Assembly: GCA_017517865.1 (NCBI GenBank)
Contig: JAFWYB010000042.1
Location: 1-47,718, forward strand
DNA length: 47,718 nucleotides
Direction of reading: 5' to 3'
DNA from: Clostridia bacterium
GTDB taxonomy: Bacteria > Bacillota > Clostridia > Oscillospirales > Acutalibacteraceae
Part shown: positions 1 to 7,054 of the stretch, piece after piece
Layout: every line of letters starts with the position of its first letter
Position numbering within the stretch: the first letter of the stretch is position 1
The notes under the pieces: generated by a model
Told to the model about the DNA's origin: nothing
The model's database searches: none
What the model saw: only the letters and a program-made list of their open reading frames with translations
Made by a program: the position numbers and the translations under genes

Positions 1-342
1 TATGAATACTTTGATGAGTTTGCTTTACTACTTAACCATCCAAAGTCATTGGTAAGAAACCGAGTGTTGTACATTCTTGCCGCTAATGCACAATGGGACG
101 ATGAAAATCGTTTTGATGCGATTCTTGATGATTATATTGCCCATGTTACGGATGAAAAACCGATTACAGCCAGACAGTGCATTAAGGCTCTCGCGCAAGT
201 AGGTATGGCAAAACCACAATATATTCCGAGAATATTATCATGTTTGCATAGGGCAGATTTATCGAAATATAAAGATAGTATGCGTCCATTAATTGAAAAG
301 GATATAGCAGAAACAGAAAAAATACTGACAGCTTCTGACTGA
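1..342 (+). CDS. HEAT-repeat-like protein (SufBD-named family), 3' part only
   Basis: The reading frame is open from the first base of the window, so this is the C-terminal 113 residues of a longer gene whose start lies upstream. The visible part is alpha-helical, with a segment around LAANAQWD followed by DEKPITARQCIKAL and a closing helix with SMRPLIEKDI. I associate this pattern with small HEAT-like proteins of Firmicutes that databases often name SufBD protein, although they lack the beta-helix of real SufB/SufD. The role is unknown; a protein-binding helical repeat is the likely fold. It is followed 60 bases later by a nucleotidyltransferase gene. An internal TTG at 49 is in frame but is not a convincing start because coding sequence continues upstream of it. 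Confidence 0.7.
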   Translation, partial: YEYFDEFALLLNHPKSLVRNRVLYILAANAQWDDENRFDAILDDYIAHVTDEKPITARQCIKALAQVGMAKPQYIPRILSCLHRADLSKYKDSMRPLIEKDIAETEKILTASD

Positions 343-348
343 TAAGCA

Positions 349-387
349 AAGCAAATTTCAGTTTGACTGAGCGACAAATTCCAATTT
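349..387. repeat. Short AT-rich repeat, left copies flanking the nucleotidyltransferase gene
   Basis: The 13-mer caaattccaattt is at 375-387 and is itself an inverted repeat (AAATT-cc-AATTT). A diverged copy, caaatttcagttt, lies just upstream at 352-364. The exact 13-mer recurs at 1064-1076, immediately after the next gene, and both exact copies are preceded by tgagc. These elements bracket a single gene, as in a cassette or duplicated segment, but no recombinase or known attachment site is visible. Confidence 0.5.
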
Positions 388-402
388 AACGAGGTGATTA
401 AG

Positions 403-1062
403 ATGATCGATATTACTGCTTGGATGGAAGACTTTTTACAAGCATTAAATGAAACCTTTGCAAACCGTGTATGGTTTGTTGGCCTGCAAGGTAGTTATGG
501 TCGTGGCGAAGCTGGCGACAAAAGCGACATTGATGTTGTTGTTATTTTGAATGAATTGTCTTCCGCAGATATAAAAGTTTACAATGCTATGTTGGACACC
601 TTGTCTCACAGAGAACTGATTTGCGGTTTTCTTTCAGGAAAAAAGGAAATTATGAATTGGGAGCCGTCGGACTTGTTCCAATTTTGCTATGACACCACAC
701 CCATCAAGGGAAGCCTTGACGAGGTGATGGCTATTGTTGACGACAGTGCCGTGAACCGAGCAATCAAAATCGGTGCCTGCAACATCTATCATGGCTGCGT
801 TCACAATATGCTCCACGAAAAGAGCGACGATATTTTAAGAGGGTTATATAAATCGGCTTCTTTTGTTGTACAGGCAATTGCTTTCAAGCGAACAGCCAAA
901 TACATAAAACATCAAAGTGAATTGCGGAATATTGTTTCAAATGATGAAAGGGTTATCGTTGATACATTTCTTTATTTGAAAAATGGCGCAACGGTAGACT
1001 TCAACTTGATGTCAGAAACTTTGTTTGATTGGTCAAAAAAATGGATTGCTGATAATAATTGA
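403..1062 (+). CDS. Nucleotidyltransferase domain protein (aminoglycoside adenylyltransferase-like fold)
   Basis: This 219-residue protein carries the signature of the polymerase-beta-like nucleotidyltransferase fold: GSYGRGEAGDKSDIDVVV near residues 30-47, where the GS and the DxD pair bind the nucleotide and the two metal ions. Members transfer a nucleotide to antibiotics, proteins or RNA; the substrate cannot be told here. A GTG at 394 is also in frame, but the ATG at 403 fits better because GAGGTG at 391-396 then serves as ribosome binding site 6 bases upstream. The C-terminal half is helical, as in two-domain resistance enzymes or stand-alone MNT proteins. No HEPN partner is adjacent, so a toxin-antitoxin role is not supported. 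Flanking repeats suggest the gene was acquired as a unit. Confidence 0.7.
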   Translation: MIDITAWMEDFLQALNETFANRVWFVGLQGSYGRGEAGDKSDIDVVVILNELSSADIKVYNAMLDTLSHRELICGFLSGKKEIMNWEPSDLFQFCYDTTPIKGSLDEVMAIVDDSAVNRAIKIGACNIYHGCVHNMLHEKSDDILRGLYKSASFVVQAIAFKRTAKYIKHQSELRNIVSNDERVIVDTFLYLKNGATVDFNLMSETLFDWSKKWIADNN

Positions 1063-1063
1063 G

Positions 1064-1076
1064 CAAATTCCAATTT
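1064..1076. repeat. Right copy of the 13-base flanking repeat
   Basis: An exact copy of caaattccaattt, found also at 375-387, begins two bases after the stop codon of the nucleotidyltransferase gene. The shared tgagc just before it overlaps the stop codon in this copy. Confidence 0.5.
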
Positions 1077-1108
1077 GTTGAACTGTTGCTATTTTGAGCT
1101 GTAAACAC

Positions 1109-1145
1109 AAAAGGGGCTGTCACACTTTCGTGCAGCAGCCCTTTT
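1109..1145 (+). terminator. Hairpin terminator after the nucleotidyltransferase gene
   Basis: An imperfect stem pairs AAAAGGG (1109-1115) with CCCTTTT (1139-1145), continuing inward through CTG/CAG and CAC/GTG around a TTTC loop. It ends in four T residues. The rest of 1146-1263 holds only a weak 6-bp hairpin (about 1203-1220) and no convincing gene. Confidence 0.6.
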
Positions 1146-1263
1146 GAGTAGCCGGTAGCCGATAGTCAGGATTTACTTTATAAAATATGATGATCTGACA
1201 GCTCTGTCTTTTCAGACAGATGAAAGAGTAATTTTAAGTCCGTAGTAAAAAACGTAACAGTAA

Positions 1264-1308
1264 AAAACCGTTGTAAAGCTTTAAATTTTATGCTTTTACA
1301 ACGGTTTT
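1264..1308 (-). terminator. Terminator of the dpaA-dpaB operon, possibly bidirectional
   Basis: A near-perfect stem of about 15 bp pairs aaaaccgttgtaaag (1264-1278) with cttttacaacggtttt (1293-1308). Read on the minus strand it is followed by a run of six T, a good intrinsic terminator about 60 bases after the dpaB stop. On the plus strand the run is shorter, so it may also stop read-through from the left. Confidence 0.8.
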
Positions 1309-1368
1309 GGTATTTGCTTTTCTTATGTTTATAAGGTTTATCCGGCGTTGAGCTTTTTTATACCCCTT

Positions 1369-1950
1369 TTATTTTTGTATAAGCATCGGCTGCAGCTGGA
1401 TGCCGTTCATTGCAGCATCAATAGTCTCGCTGAGTCTTTCAAAGTCACATACAACAGAAAACGGCTTGCTTTCCGGATTATCCTGACAAAGAGGAATAAA
1501 ATAGAAATGCTTGAAATTCATAAGTTCGCCGATATTTTTAGCCGTTAAAGACAGAGCATCGTTTGTTGATACTCCTATAACAACGGGCTTTTTGTTTCTC
1601 AGGTGTGATTTTACTGCAAGTGTCACGGGATTATCATAAATACCGTTTTTAAGCTTCGAAAGAGTTGTTGCCGTGCACGGAAGCACAACCATAACATCGG
1701 CTAAATTTTTGGGTCCTATCGGCTCGGCTGCCGTAAGTGTTTTTATTACTCCATTACCCGTTATTTCTTCAATTCTGTTTATAAAATCCGCAGCTTTTCC
1801 GAATCTCGTATCCGTGTTAGCGCAGTTATATGACATTATCGGCAGAATGTTATTTCCTTGATTTTTAAGCTTTTTAATCTGCATTACAGACTTGTCAAGT
1901 GTGCAGAATGAGCCGGTAAGTGCAAAGCCGATGTTGAGCCTTTCGGGCAT
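1369..1950 (-). CDS. dpaB: Dipicolinate synthase subunit B
   Basis: This 193-residue flavoprotein-like protein (family of SpoVFB) works with DpaA to oxidise dihydrodipicolinate to dipicolinic acid, the calcium-chelating solute of the spore core. The fold is that of the UbiX/PPC-decarboxylase flavoproteins: an N-terminal LNIGFALTGSFCTL loop, then PCTATTLSKLKNGIYDNPVTLAVKSHLRN in the middle, both typical of the family. Length is normal. It follows dpaA by 11 bases and lies in the same minus-strand operon. Expression is expected in the mother cell late in sporulation, which is known for the family and not shown here. The call rests on strong sequence resemblance and the paired context. Confidence 0.93.
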   Translation of the reverse strand: MPERLNIGFALTGSFCTLDKSVMQIKKLKNQGNNILPIMSYNCANTDTRFGKAADFINRIEEITGNGVIKTLTAAEPIGPKNLADVMVVLPCTATTLSKLKNGIYDNPVTLAVKSHLRNKKPVVIGVSTNDALSLTAKNIGELMNFKHFYFIPLCQDNPESKPFSVVCDFERLSETIDAAMNGIQLQPMLIQK

Positions 1951-1961
1951 AATATCAACTC

Positions 1962-2789
1962 CTAAATAAATCTTTCAATTATTTCTGCAATTTTTTTACC
2001 TGCCGAGAAGGGCAGATATTTACCGGGTAAGCCGCCGGCATATATATAGCGTTTATTGAGCCTCTCGAAATCGTTTCTGTCAGCACCGAAAGGATTTGAT
2101 GCAAGCTCAAAATAAACGGCACTTTCAGATAATGATGAAATTTGCTCAGCGATAAAAACTCTGTCGGGTACTGTGTTTAATATATAATCTTTATCTTTTA
2201 TATGTTCTGTCAGCTTACTGTAATCTGTTATTTTTAAGCCGGAGCACTCAGCTTCGTTTAATTGCGCTTTGTTCCGTGCACATACGGTAATATCAGGCGT
2301 CAGACTCTTAAGTGTCTGTGCCAGTGCTCTGCCTACTCTTCCGAAGCCGGTAATTAAAATCTTTTTGTGAATTATATATTCATCTGTATTTTCAAGCAAA
2401 AGCCTTAGAGCAGCCTGCGCCGTAAGATAGGCATTGTAAACAAGAAAGTCCTCATTACAGTTCAGATCGTAATAAATAACATTCTTTTTATCTAAAAGAT
2501 ATTTCAGATTCTTGCTGAAATTACAGCCGAAAACAATATGCTTTTTGTTAATCATATCCGCAATGCTTTGACAGTTTAAGTTTAAGCTGTTGTTTTTACT
2601 GAAGATGTTTCCGTTATTATCACAGGTTGGTACCGGCAAAAGTATATATGATGATTGATTTATAACGTCCGATAAATTGTCTTGATTTTCCGTTATTCTT
2701 ATACAGCTTTTATTATTTTCAGACAAAATATCATAAACGGTATCCAGCCTCTTATCTCCGCCGAGAATGAGAATTACCTTTTCTGTCAT
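1962..2789 (-). CDS. dpaA: Dipicolinate synthase subunit A
   Basis: This is the dehydrogenase-like subunit of dipicolinate synthase (SpoVFA), 275 residues. A Rossmann segment, ILITGFGRVGRALAQTLKSL, sits near residues 150-170, and the N-terminus ILILGGDKRLDTVYDIL is typical of the family. The longer frame opens at 2822, but ATG at 2789 is preferred because GGGGAG lies about nine bases before it on the minus strand. A CATATAAT box at 2821-2828 (minus strand) resembles a sporulation sigma-E/K -10 element, although I see no clear matching -35. With dpaB it indicates that the organism makes dipicolinate by the SpoVF route rather than the EtfA-dependent route of some clostridia. Confidence 0.92.
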   Translation of the reverse strand: MTEKVILILGGDKRLDTVYDILSENNKSCIRITENQDNLSDVINQSSYILLPVPTCDNNGNIFSKNNSLNLNCQSIADMINKKHIVFGCNFSKNLKYLLDKKNVIYYDLNCNEDFLVYNAYLTAQAALRLLLENTDEYIIHKKILITGFGRVGRALAQTLKSLTPDITVCARNKAQLNEAECSGLKITDYSKLTEHIKDKDYILNTVPDRVFIAEQISSLSESAVYFELASNPFGADRNDFERLNKRYIYAGGLPGKYLPFSAGKKIAEIIERFI

Positions 2790-2863
2790 AATTAGCAGCT
2801 CCCCGATGATGTTATACTGCATTATATGCTGATAAATTTTTCCTGCTAATTTTCGATAAAGTG

Positions 2864-2892
2864 TTTACTATTTTGAAAAAATGAAATATAAT
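2864..2892 (+). promoter_or_regulatory. Sigma-A type promoter of murC
   Basis: TTTACT at 2864-2869 and TATAAT at 2887-2892 are separated by 17 bases, placing a start site about 25 bases before the murC ATG. The -10 is perfect and the -35 matches four of six consensus positions. It is divergent from dpaA. Confidence 0.7.
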
Positions 2893-2923
2893 ATAGTGAA
2901 AATACACGTTTAGGAGCTCTAAT

Positions 2924-4300
2924 ATGTTTGAAATAGATAATCTTCTCAAAGAAAAAAAGCGAATTCATTTTATCGGTATCGGCGGAAGCGGAATGTGTCC
3001 GCTTGCCGAAATACTTCACTGCTGGGGTTATGAAATCAGTGGTTCGGATAACAACACGGGTGACAATATTGATAAGTTGAGAGGGCTGGGAATTAAAGTA
3101 ACTCTCGGACAGAAGCCGGAAAATCTCGAAGGAGCCGAAATTATAGTTTACACTGCAGCAATTCTTAAGGATAACCCCGAACTTGTAGCTGCTAAGGAAA
3201 GCGGGATTCCTTGCTTTGAAAGAGCAAAGCTTTTCGGCGCAATTACCAGAAGATATTCTCAATGTATCGGTGTAAGCGGAACCCACGGCAAAACGACGGT
3301 AACATCTATGCTTACTCAGATTTTTGTTATGGCACAAAAGGACCCGACTGCTGTAATCGGAGGCAGACTTCCTCTTATTGACAGCCACGGTATTGCAGGT
3401 AACAGTGAGCTTATGGTTTGTGAGGCCTGCGAATACGGTGCACATTTTCTCGATCTTGCGCCTGATGTTGCTCTGATTCTTAATGTTGATGAGGATCATC
3501 TTGAATTCTTCGGCAATCTTGACAATATTATCAAGTGCTTCAGGGACTTCTGTCTTCTTACATCCGGTACGATTATTTATAACGGCGACGATGCTAATAC
3601 GGTAAGGTCGGTTGAGGGTGTTGACCGTAAAAAAATCACCTTCGGCAGAAACACTTCAAACGATTATTATGCCGAAAACATTACCTATAACCGCGGAGCT
3701 TTTGCTGAGTTTGATATTATGAGCAAGGGCGAGAAGCTTACGAGGGTGGCACTCAGGATACCCGGTGAGCATAACATTGTAAACACACTCGGTGCATTTG
3801 CCGCCGCTATGGATGCTGGCTGTACGGCAGAGGAATGCAAAGTTGGTATTGAGGCATTTTCGGGTGCCGGCAGGCGCTTCGAGATCCTTGCAGAAATTGA
3901 CGGCATTACTGTTGCTGACGATTATGCACATCATCCCGAGGAGCTTCGTGTGACCTTAGAATCCGTTATGAAAATGGGATATAAGACTGTCTGGGCGGTT
4001 TTTCAGCCTTTTACCTATTCTCGAACAAAAATTTTATTTGAAGATTTTGTAAGAGTGCTGCAGATACCTGACAGATGTGTGATGACTGAAATAATGGGTT
4101 CCAGAGAGGTCAATACCTACGGAATTTATACCAAGGAGCTTGCAGACAGAATTCCCGGCAGCGTTTGGTTCAATACCTTTGAGGAGATTTCCGATTACGT
4201 ACTTGAACATGCCGAAAGCGGTGACATAATATTAACAATGGGCTGCGGAGATATTTATAAGGCTGCAAAAATTATGGTTAATAAGTTAAAGGAAAGATAA
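2924..4300 (+). CDS. murC: UDP-N-acetylmuramate--L-alanine ligase
   Basis: MurC adds L-alanine to UDP-MurNAc with ATP, the first peptide-stem step of peptidoglycan synthesis in the cytoplasm. The 458-residue length is standard. Visible motifs in order: HFIGIGGSGMCPLAEIL at the N-terminus (UDP-binding Rossmann domain), GVSGTHGKTTVTSM (ATP P-loop of the Mur ligases), LNVDEDHLEFF, and DDYAHHPEEL with FQPFTYSRT in the C-terminal domain, which are all characteristic of MurC. GGAG at 2912-2915 precedes the ATG by eight bases. The gene stands alone between divergent dpaAB and convergent thyX, away from the other mur gene of this window (murB). Confidence 0.97.
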   Translation: MFEIDNLLKEKKRIHFIGIGGSGMCPLAEILHCWGYEISGSDNNTGDNIDKLRGLGIKVTLGQKPENLEGAEIIVYTAAILKDNPELVAAKESGIPCFERAKLFGAITRRYSQCIGVSGTHGKTTVTSMLTQIFVMAQKDPTAVIGGRLPLIDSHGIAGNSELMVCEACEYGAHFLDLAPDVALILNVDEDHLEFFGNLDNIIKCFRDFCLLTSGTIIYNGDDANTVRSVEGVDRKKITFGRNTSNDYYAENITYNRGAFAEFDIMSKGEKLTRVALRIPGEHNIVNTLGAFAAAMDAGCTAEECKVGIEAFSGAGRRFEILAEIDGITVADDYAHHPEELRVTLESVMKMGYKTVWAVFQPFTYSRTKILFEDFVRVLQIPDRCVMTEIMGSREVNTYGIYTKELADRIPGSVWFNTFEEISDYVLEHAESGDIILTMGCGDIYKAAKIMVNKLKER

Positions 4301-4308
4301 ATTTTCCA

Positions 4309-4453
4309 TTGAATATTTTTTTTACATCTGTTAAGAATATTAACACGCGGATAAGTCTTGAGCGTTTGTGACTTCTCCGCCACGATTGATGCGGAGAAGT
4401 CCTGCTCAACCGTATAGATTACCCGTCGGATAACAATCCGGCGGGATTTTTTT
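4309..4453 (+). ncRNA. Candidate small structured RNA between murC and thyX
   Basis: A promoter-like pair, TTGAAT (4309-4314) and TAAGAA (4332-4337) with 17-base spacing, precedes a folded stretch. The main hairpin has a perfect 11-bp stem, 4370-4380 with 4391-4401, and an outer 6-bp stem TTGAGC (4358-4363) with GCTCAA (4404-4409) across a small internal loop. An intrinsic terminator follows at 4422-4453. The transcript would be roughly 100-110 nt. The stem contains a CTTCTCC stretch that could pair with Shine-Dalgarno sequences. It may instead be only the structured 3' end of murC mRNA. I do not recognise a known RNA family. Confidence 0.35.
4422..4453 (+). terminator. Intrinsic terminator downstream of murC
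   Basis: The stem cccgtcggat (4422-4431) pairs with atccggcggg (4436-4445) around a short aaca loop, with one G-T pair, and is followed by a run of seven T. Confidence 0.85.
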
Positions 4454-4454
4454 C

Positions 4455-4485
4455 AAAAAATAAGATCGCCCTTAAGGCGACCTTA
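4455..4485 (-). terminator. Intrinsic terminator of thyX
   Basis: Read on the minus strand, a stem ATAAGGTCGCC / GGCGATCTTAT directly abuts the thyX stop codon and is followed by a T run (4455-4460). It lies back to back with the murC terminator, as expected for convergent genes. Confidence 0.8.
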
Positions 4486-5850
4486 TTATTCAGCAAACTT
4501 TTCTTTAATTTCATTGCTTCTTCCGCAGCTTAACCTTCCTTCGGGACATACACCGTTAAGGAAACAGCTCGGTCCGTATAGCTTAAACAGTGCAGGGTAA
4601 ATTTTTCTGAGCTTAAATAGAAAATCGTTTGCAAACTCCTGAATTTCCCATTGAGCTCTCGTGCATGAGCGTAAGCGGAAGAATAAGAGCATTTCCCGTG
4701 CGTTCATTGTTGTAACAATATCAAGTGTGGAACCGCTGAGAACACAGTATATAAGCTCGTTTTCAGTGTATCCGTTATTTCTGAGTTCGGTATAAAGAGC
4801 TGACATTCTGTCAAAGCTTTCTTTATATATTTTTTCAATCTCAGCATCAGCCTTGACAGTTTCGGGCAAAACATAATCGTTACGTCTGGCTTTTATAAGG
4901 TCCGGTATACAGATACTCTGAATTCTATGCCTTGCAAAATGTGTAAGGCAAGCAAGGGATACGCGGTTGAATCGCACAGTAACACACAGACTTTCCAACG
5001 CTCTCGGGCGTGAGCTTTTTATGAGAGATGTAAGTATTTTATTTATATTTTCCTCGCGGCTGACTATTGTCTCAATTTCGTCAGGCGAAAAGTTATATTT
5101 TTCAATAAGGTGAGCACGGCATATATTTTTATCTCCGTCTGAGGTATAAGAAAGAATCTCACAAAGATCTTCCGGAATGCTATCTTCTTTTCCTTCAAAA
5201 TCGATGTCGGTCACATCATTATATTTTTTTGCCTTCAGTTCAAAATCAACGAAAAGACCGGGAGCGGTTTCACGTGCCTGCGAGAGAAGAGATAAACCTA
5301 AATCATATATCTCTTTAATTCTGCTGCCTCTGCCATACAGCATAGCATTGAGAACGTTGATAAGCTCTCTGCCGTTGAGTGAGCAGTAAAAATTACTGTA
5401 AAAGCAGTAGGGGAGAACAAATCTTGCATCCTCTTTAGGTATTCCCGATTCAGTAAGCTTTACGTAAGAGTTGAAAAGGTGTTCCATTGTTTCCGTGTAA
5501 AGAAGCTTATCTGAATCATTCATGAATTCGGGAACATAGTAGCCGCAATCGGAAAAGTCAACATATCTTCTTGATTTTACAGTGAAGGATGCCAGTCTGA
5601 ACTCAATCATAAACTGCTCAACAACAACACTCACGTTTTCAAATGCAAGATTAAAGAATATATGCTCAATAGTAGAGGTGTGACCCGAGCGGGTAACCTT
5701 TCCGATAAGCGATGAATTTTTCTCTTCATCGTGGCTTCTCTCAAATATTTCGAGGGCAGTACCGTTCTGTGTTGATATTCTGCCTGAGGCGGCACAGACA
5801 TCCTGAGTGCAGTTGGTAACACCGATAATATGTATTCCGTTTTCTGCCAT
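4486..5850 (-). CDS. thyX: Flavin-dependent thymidylate synthase, tandem two-domain form
   Basis: ThyX makes dTMP from dUMP using FAD, NADPH and methylene-tetrahydrofolate. At 454 residues this is about twice a normal ThyX subunit and appears to hold two ThyX-like halves. The N-half (about 50-200) has SGHTSTIEH, then EFRLAS (83-88) with SRRY (93-96), and NGRELINVLN. The C-half (about 270-440) has the RHRIQS signature (307-312), then NAREMLLFFRLRSCTRAQWEI (383-403) in family position, and a Cys-rich end, GPSCFLNGVCPEGRLSCG. The usual single motif RHR...SxRY is thus split: the N-half lost RHR, the C-half lost SxRY. Its own promoter lies just upstream, and a dTMP kinase gene follows across the divergent gap. 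The family is clear; activity of this form is inferred. Confidence 0.85.
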   Translation of the reverse strand: MAENGIHIIGVTNCTQDVCAASGRISTQNGTALEIFERSHDEEKNSSLIGKVTRSGHTSTIEHIFFNLAFENVSVVVEQFMIEFRLASFTVKSRRYVDFSDCGYYVPEFMNDSDKLLYTETMEHLFNSYVKLTESGIPKEDARFVLPYCFYSNFYCSLNGRELINVLNAMLYGRGSRIKEIYDLGLSLLSQARETAPGLFVDFELKAKKYNDVTDIDFEGKEDSIPEDLCEILSYTSDGDKNICRAHLIEKYNFSPDEIETIVSREENINKILTSLIKSSRPRALESLCVTVRFNRVSLACLTHFARHRIQSICIPDLIKARRNDYVLPETVKADAEIEKIYKESFDRMSALYTELRNNGYTENELIYCVLSGSTLDIVTTMNAREMLLFFRLRSCTRAQWEIQEFANDFLFKLRKIYPALFKLYGPSCFLNGVCPEGRLSCGRSNEIKEKFAE

Positions 5851-5878
5851 AATAACACATCCTTTAATAATTTATATA

Positions 5879-5907
5879 ATTGTAGAGTAAAATTGCTGTT
5901 TTGTCAA
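5879..5907 (-). promoter_or_regulatory. Sigma-A promoter of thyX
   Basis: On the minus strand a perfect -35, TTGACA (5907-5902), is followed after 17 bases by TACAAT (5884-5879). AAAGGA then precedes the ATG at 5850. This is the best consensus promoter in the window and suggests constitutive, fairly strong expression. Confidence 0.85.
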
Positions 5908-5949
5908 TCTTACACAAGTAAAAGAATATAAAAAAATATTCAAAAACCA

Positions 5950-5978
5950 TTGAATAAAATTTAAAAAGTTGATATAAT
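5950..5978 (+). promoter_or_regulatory. Sigma-A promoter of the cupin-tmk gene chain
   Basis: TTGAAT (5950-5955) and a perfect TATAAT (5973-5978) are spaced by 17 bases. It faces the thyX promoter back to back and could drive the long run of plus-strand genes that follows. Confidence 0.8.
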
Positions 5979-6010
5979 CATATGGATTATAAAAATGGGG
6001 GTAGTGTGTA

Positions 6011-6361
6011 ATGATTAAAAGAAATGTTGATATGACTGAATCTGTTAAAATAAATATGCGCGGCGGTGACGGACAGGTGGTAGTCCGCGAGGTTTTAGAT
6101 AAGGGCGAATATAAAGGCTCTTCACGTCTTGTAGCAGAAATAATTCTTGAACCCGGTTGTTCAATCGGCGGTCATGTGCATGAAAACGAAGAAGAAATAT
6201 TTTATATTATGGACGGAACCGCAACCTACGATGATAACGGCATTACAGAGATTCTTCACAAGGGAGACAGCTGTGTTTGCCTTTCAGGTCAGAAGCACTC
6301 AATTGCAAACAGAGAAGCTGAGGGAACCCTTAGGGTTTTTGCTGTAATTCTTACTCACTGA
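6011..6361 (+). CDS. Small single-domain cupin protein
   Basis: This 116-residue protein is one cupin barrel. Motif 1 is complete: HVH at 55-57 followed by four residues, Glu62, and Gly69 (HXHX4EX6G). Motif 2 is KGDSCVCLSGQKHSIAN with His96, where the usual proline is leucine. The three His and the Glu are the expected ligands for one metal ion. Proteins like this are dioxygenases, isomerases or binding proteins, and the substrate cannot be predicted. It leads the gene chain and ends 18 bases before dTMP kinase; that pairing is likely co-transcription rather than shared function. The ribosome binding site is GGGGG at 5997-6001, followed by ATG at 6011. Confidence 0.85.
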   Translation: MIKRNVDMTESVKINMRGGDGQVVVREVLDKGEYKGSSRLVAEIILEPGCSIGGHVHENEEEIFYIMDGTATYDDNGITEILHKGDSCVCLSGQKHSIANREAEGTLRVFAVILTH

Positions 6362-6379
6362 TTTCCGGGAGATATATTT

Positions 6380-7054
6380 ATGGGTAAAATGATTGTTATA
6401 GAAGGCCTTGACGGAAGCGGAAAATCTACTCAGGCTGAGCTTCTTAAAGATTGGCTTGTAAATGAGGGATATAAAACCTTCACACTTGATCTTCCTTATT
6501 ACAGCGATCCTTCAAGCACACTTGTTAAAATGTACCTAAGCGGAGAACTCGGTGACAAGCCTTCAGATGTTAATGCATACGCAGCCTCCACTTTTTATGC
6601 TGTAGACAGATACGCAAGCTATAAAAAGCATTGGGAAAAGGAATATAATTCCGAAAAAATTACTGTTGCCAACAGATACACAACCTCAAACGCTTCACAT
6701 CAGATGACTAAGCTGGACGAATCCGAATGGGACAGCTATCTCGACTGGCTGTTTGAATTTGAATATAAAAAGCTCGGTATTCCCGAGCCTGATCTTGTTA
6801 TTTATCTAGATATGCCCGTTGAAATTTCTCAGAAGCTTCTTTCAAAGAGATACAACGGTGACGAAAATAAAAAAGATGTTCATGAAAGAGATGTGCAGTA
6901 TCTCGTTTCCTGCTATAAGGCTGCTCATTATGCGGCAGAAAAGCTTGGCTGGACTGTTATTTGTTGCGGTAAGGACGGAGAGCCGCTGTCTCTTGATGAA
7001 ATATCACAGTGTGTAACACAAACTGTAAAAAGGAAGCTTCTTAGTAATGATTGA
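6380..7054 (+). CDS. tmk: Thymidylate kinase family protein (dTMP kinase)
   Basis: The 224-residue protein has a P-loop at residues 8-17 (EGLDGSGKST) and a lid-like arginine-rich segment in the last third. It would phosphorylate dTMP to dTDP, the step after thymidylate synthase. Unusually, the family DR(Y/F) motif near residue 95 reads ANRYTTSNASHQ, with Asn in place of Asp, and the helix after it lacks the common AYQ. A separate DRY occurs at 76-78. This may be a clade-specific form or a related deoxynucleoside kinase. GGGAG lies 10 bases before the ATG. The 3' end overlaps the next gene by eight bases, so translation is probably coupled. Confidence 0.85.
   Translation: MGKMIVIEGLDGSGKSTQAELLKDWLVNEGYKTFTLDLPYYSDPSSTLVKMYLSGELGDKPSDVNAYAASTFYAVDRYASYKKHWEKEYNSEKITVANRYTTSNASHQMTKLDESEWDSYLDWLFEFEYKKLGIPEPDLVIYLDMPVEISQKLLSKRYNGDENKKDVHERDVQYLVSCYKAAHYAAEKLGWTVICCGKDGEPLSLDEISQCVTQTVKRKLLSND

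Noticed and set aside
394-402. GTG start for the nucleotidyltransferase three codons upstream
   Set aside because: The GTG lies within the GAGGTG ribosome binding site that correctly serves the ATG at 403.
394-1062. Toxin-antitoxin role (MNT with HEPN partner)
   Set aside because: Neither neighbour looks like a HEPN protein; the upstream gene is HEAT-like.
375-1083. Integron attC-like core sites (ATTTAAC at 384-390 and GTTGAAC at 1077-1083) around the nucleotidyltransferase gene
   Set aside because: The two heptamers fit RYYYAAC and GTTRRRY loosely, but they are in the wrong order and spacing for one attC site, and no integrase is seen.
1200-1222. Small TCTGTC/GACAGA hairpin as a terminator or riboswitch part
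   Set aside because: The stem is only 6 bp, there is no T run, and nothing around it resembles a known leader.
2846-3499. 217-codon open frame on the minus strand opposite murC
   Set aside because: It is antisense to a clear MurC, has low-complexity, Lys/Ser/Cys-rich translation and no recognisable domain, and is a codon-usage shadow.
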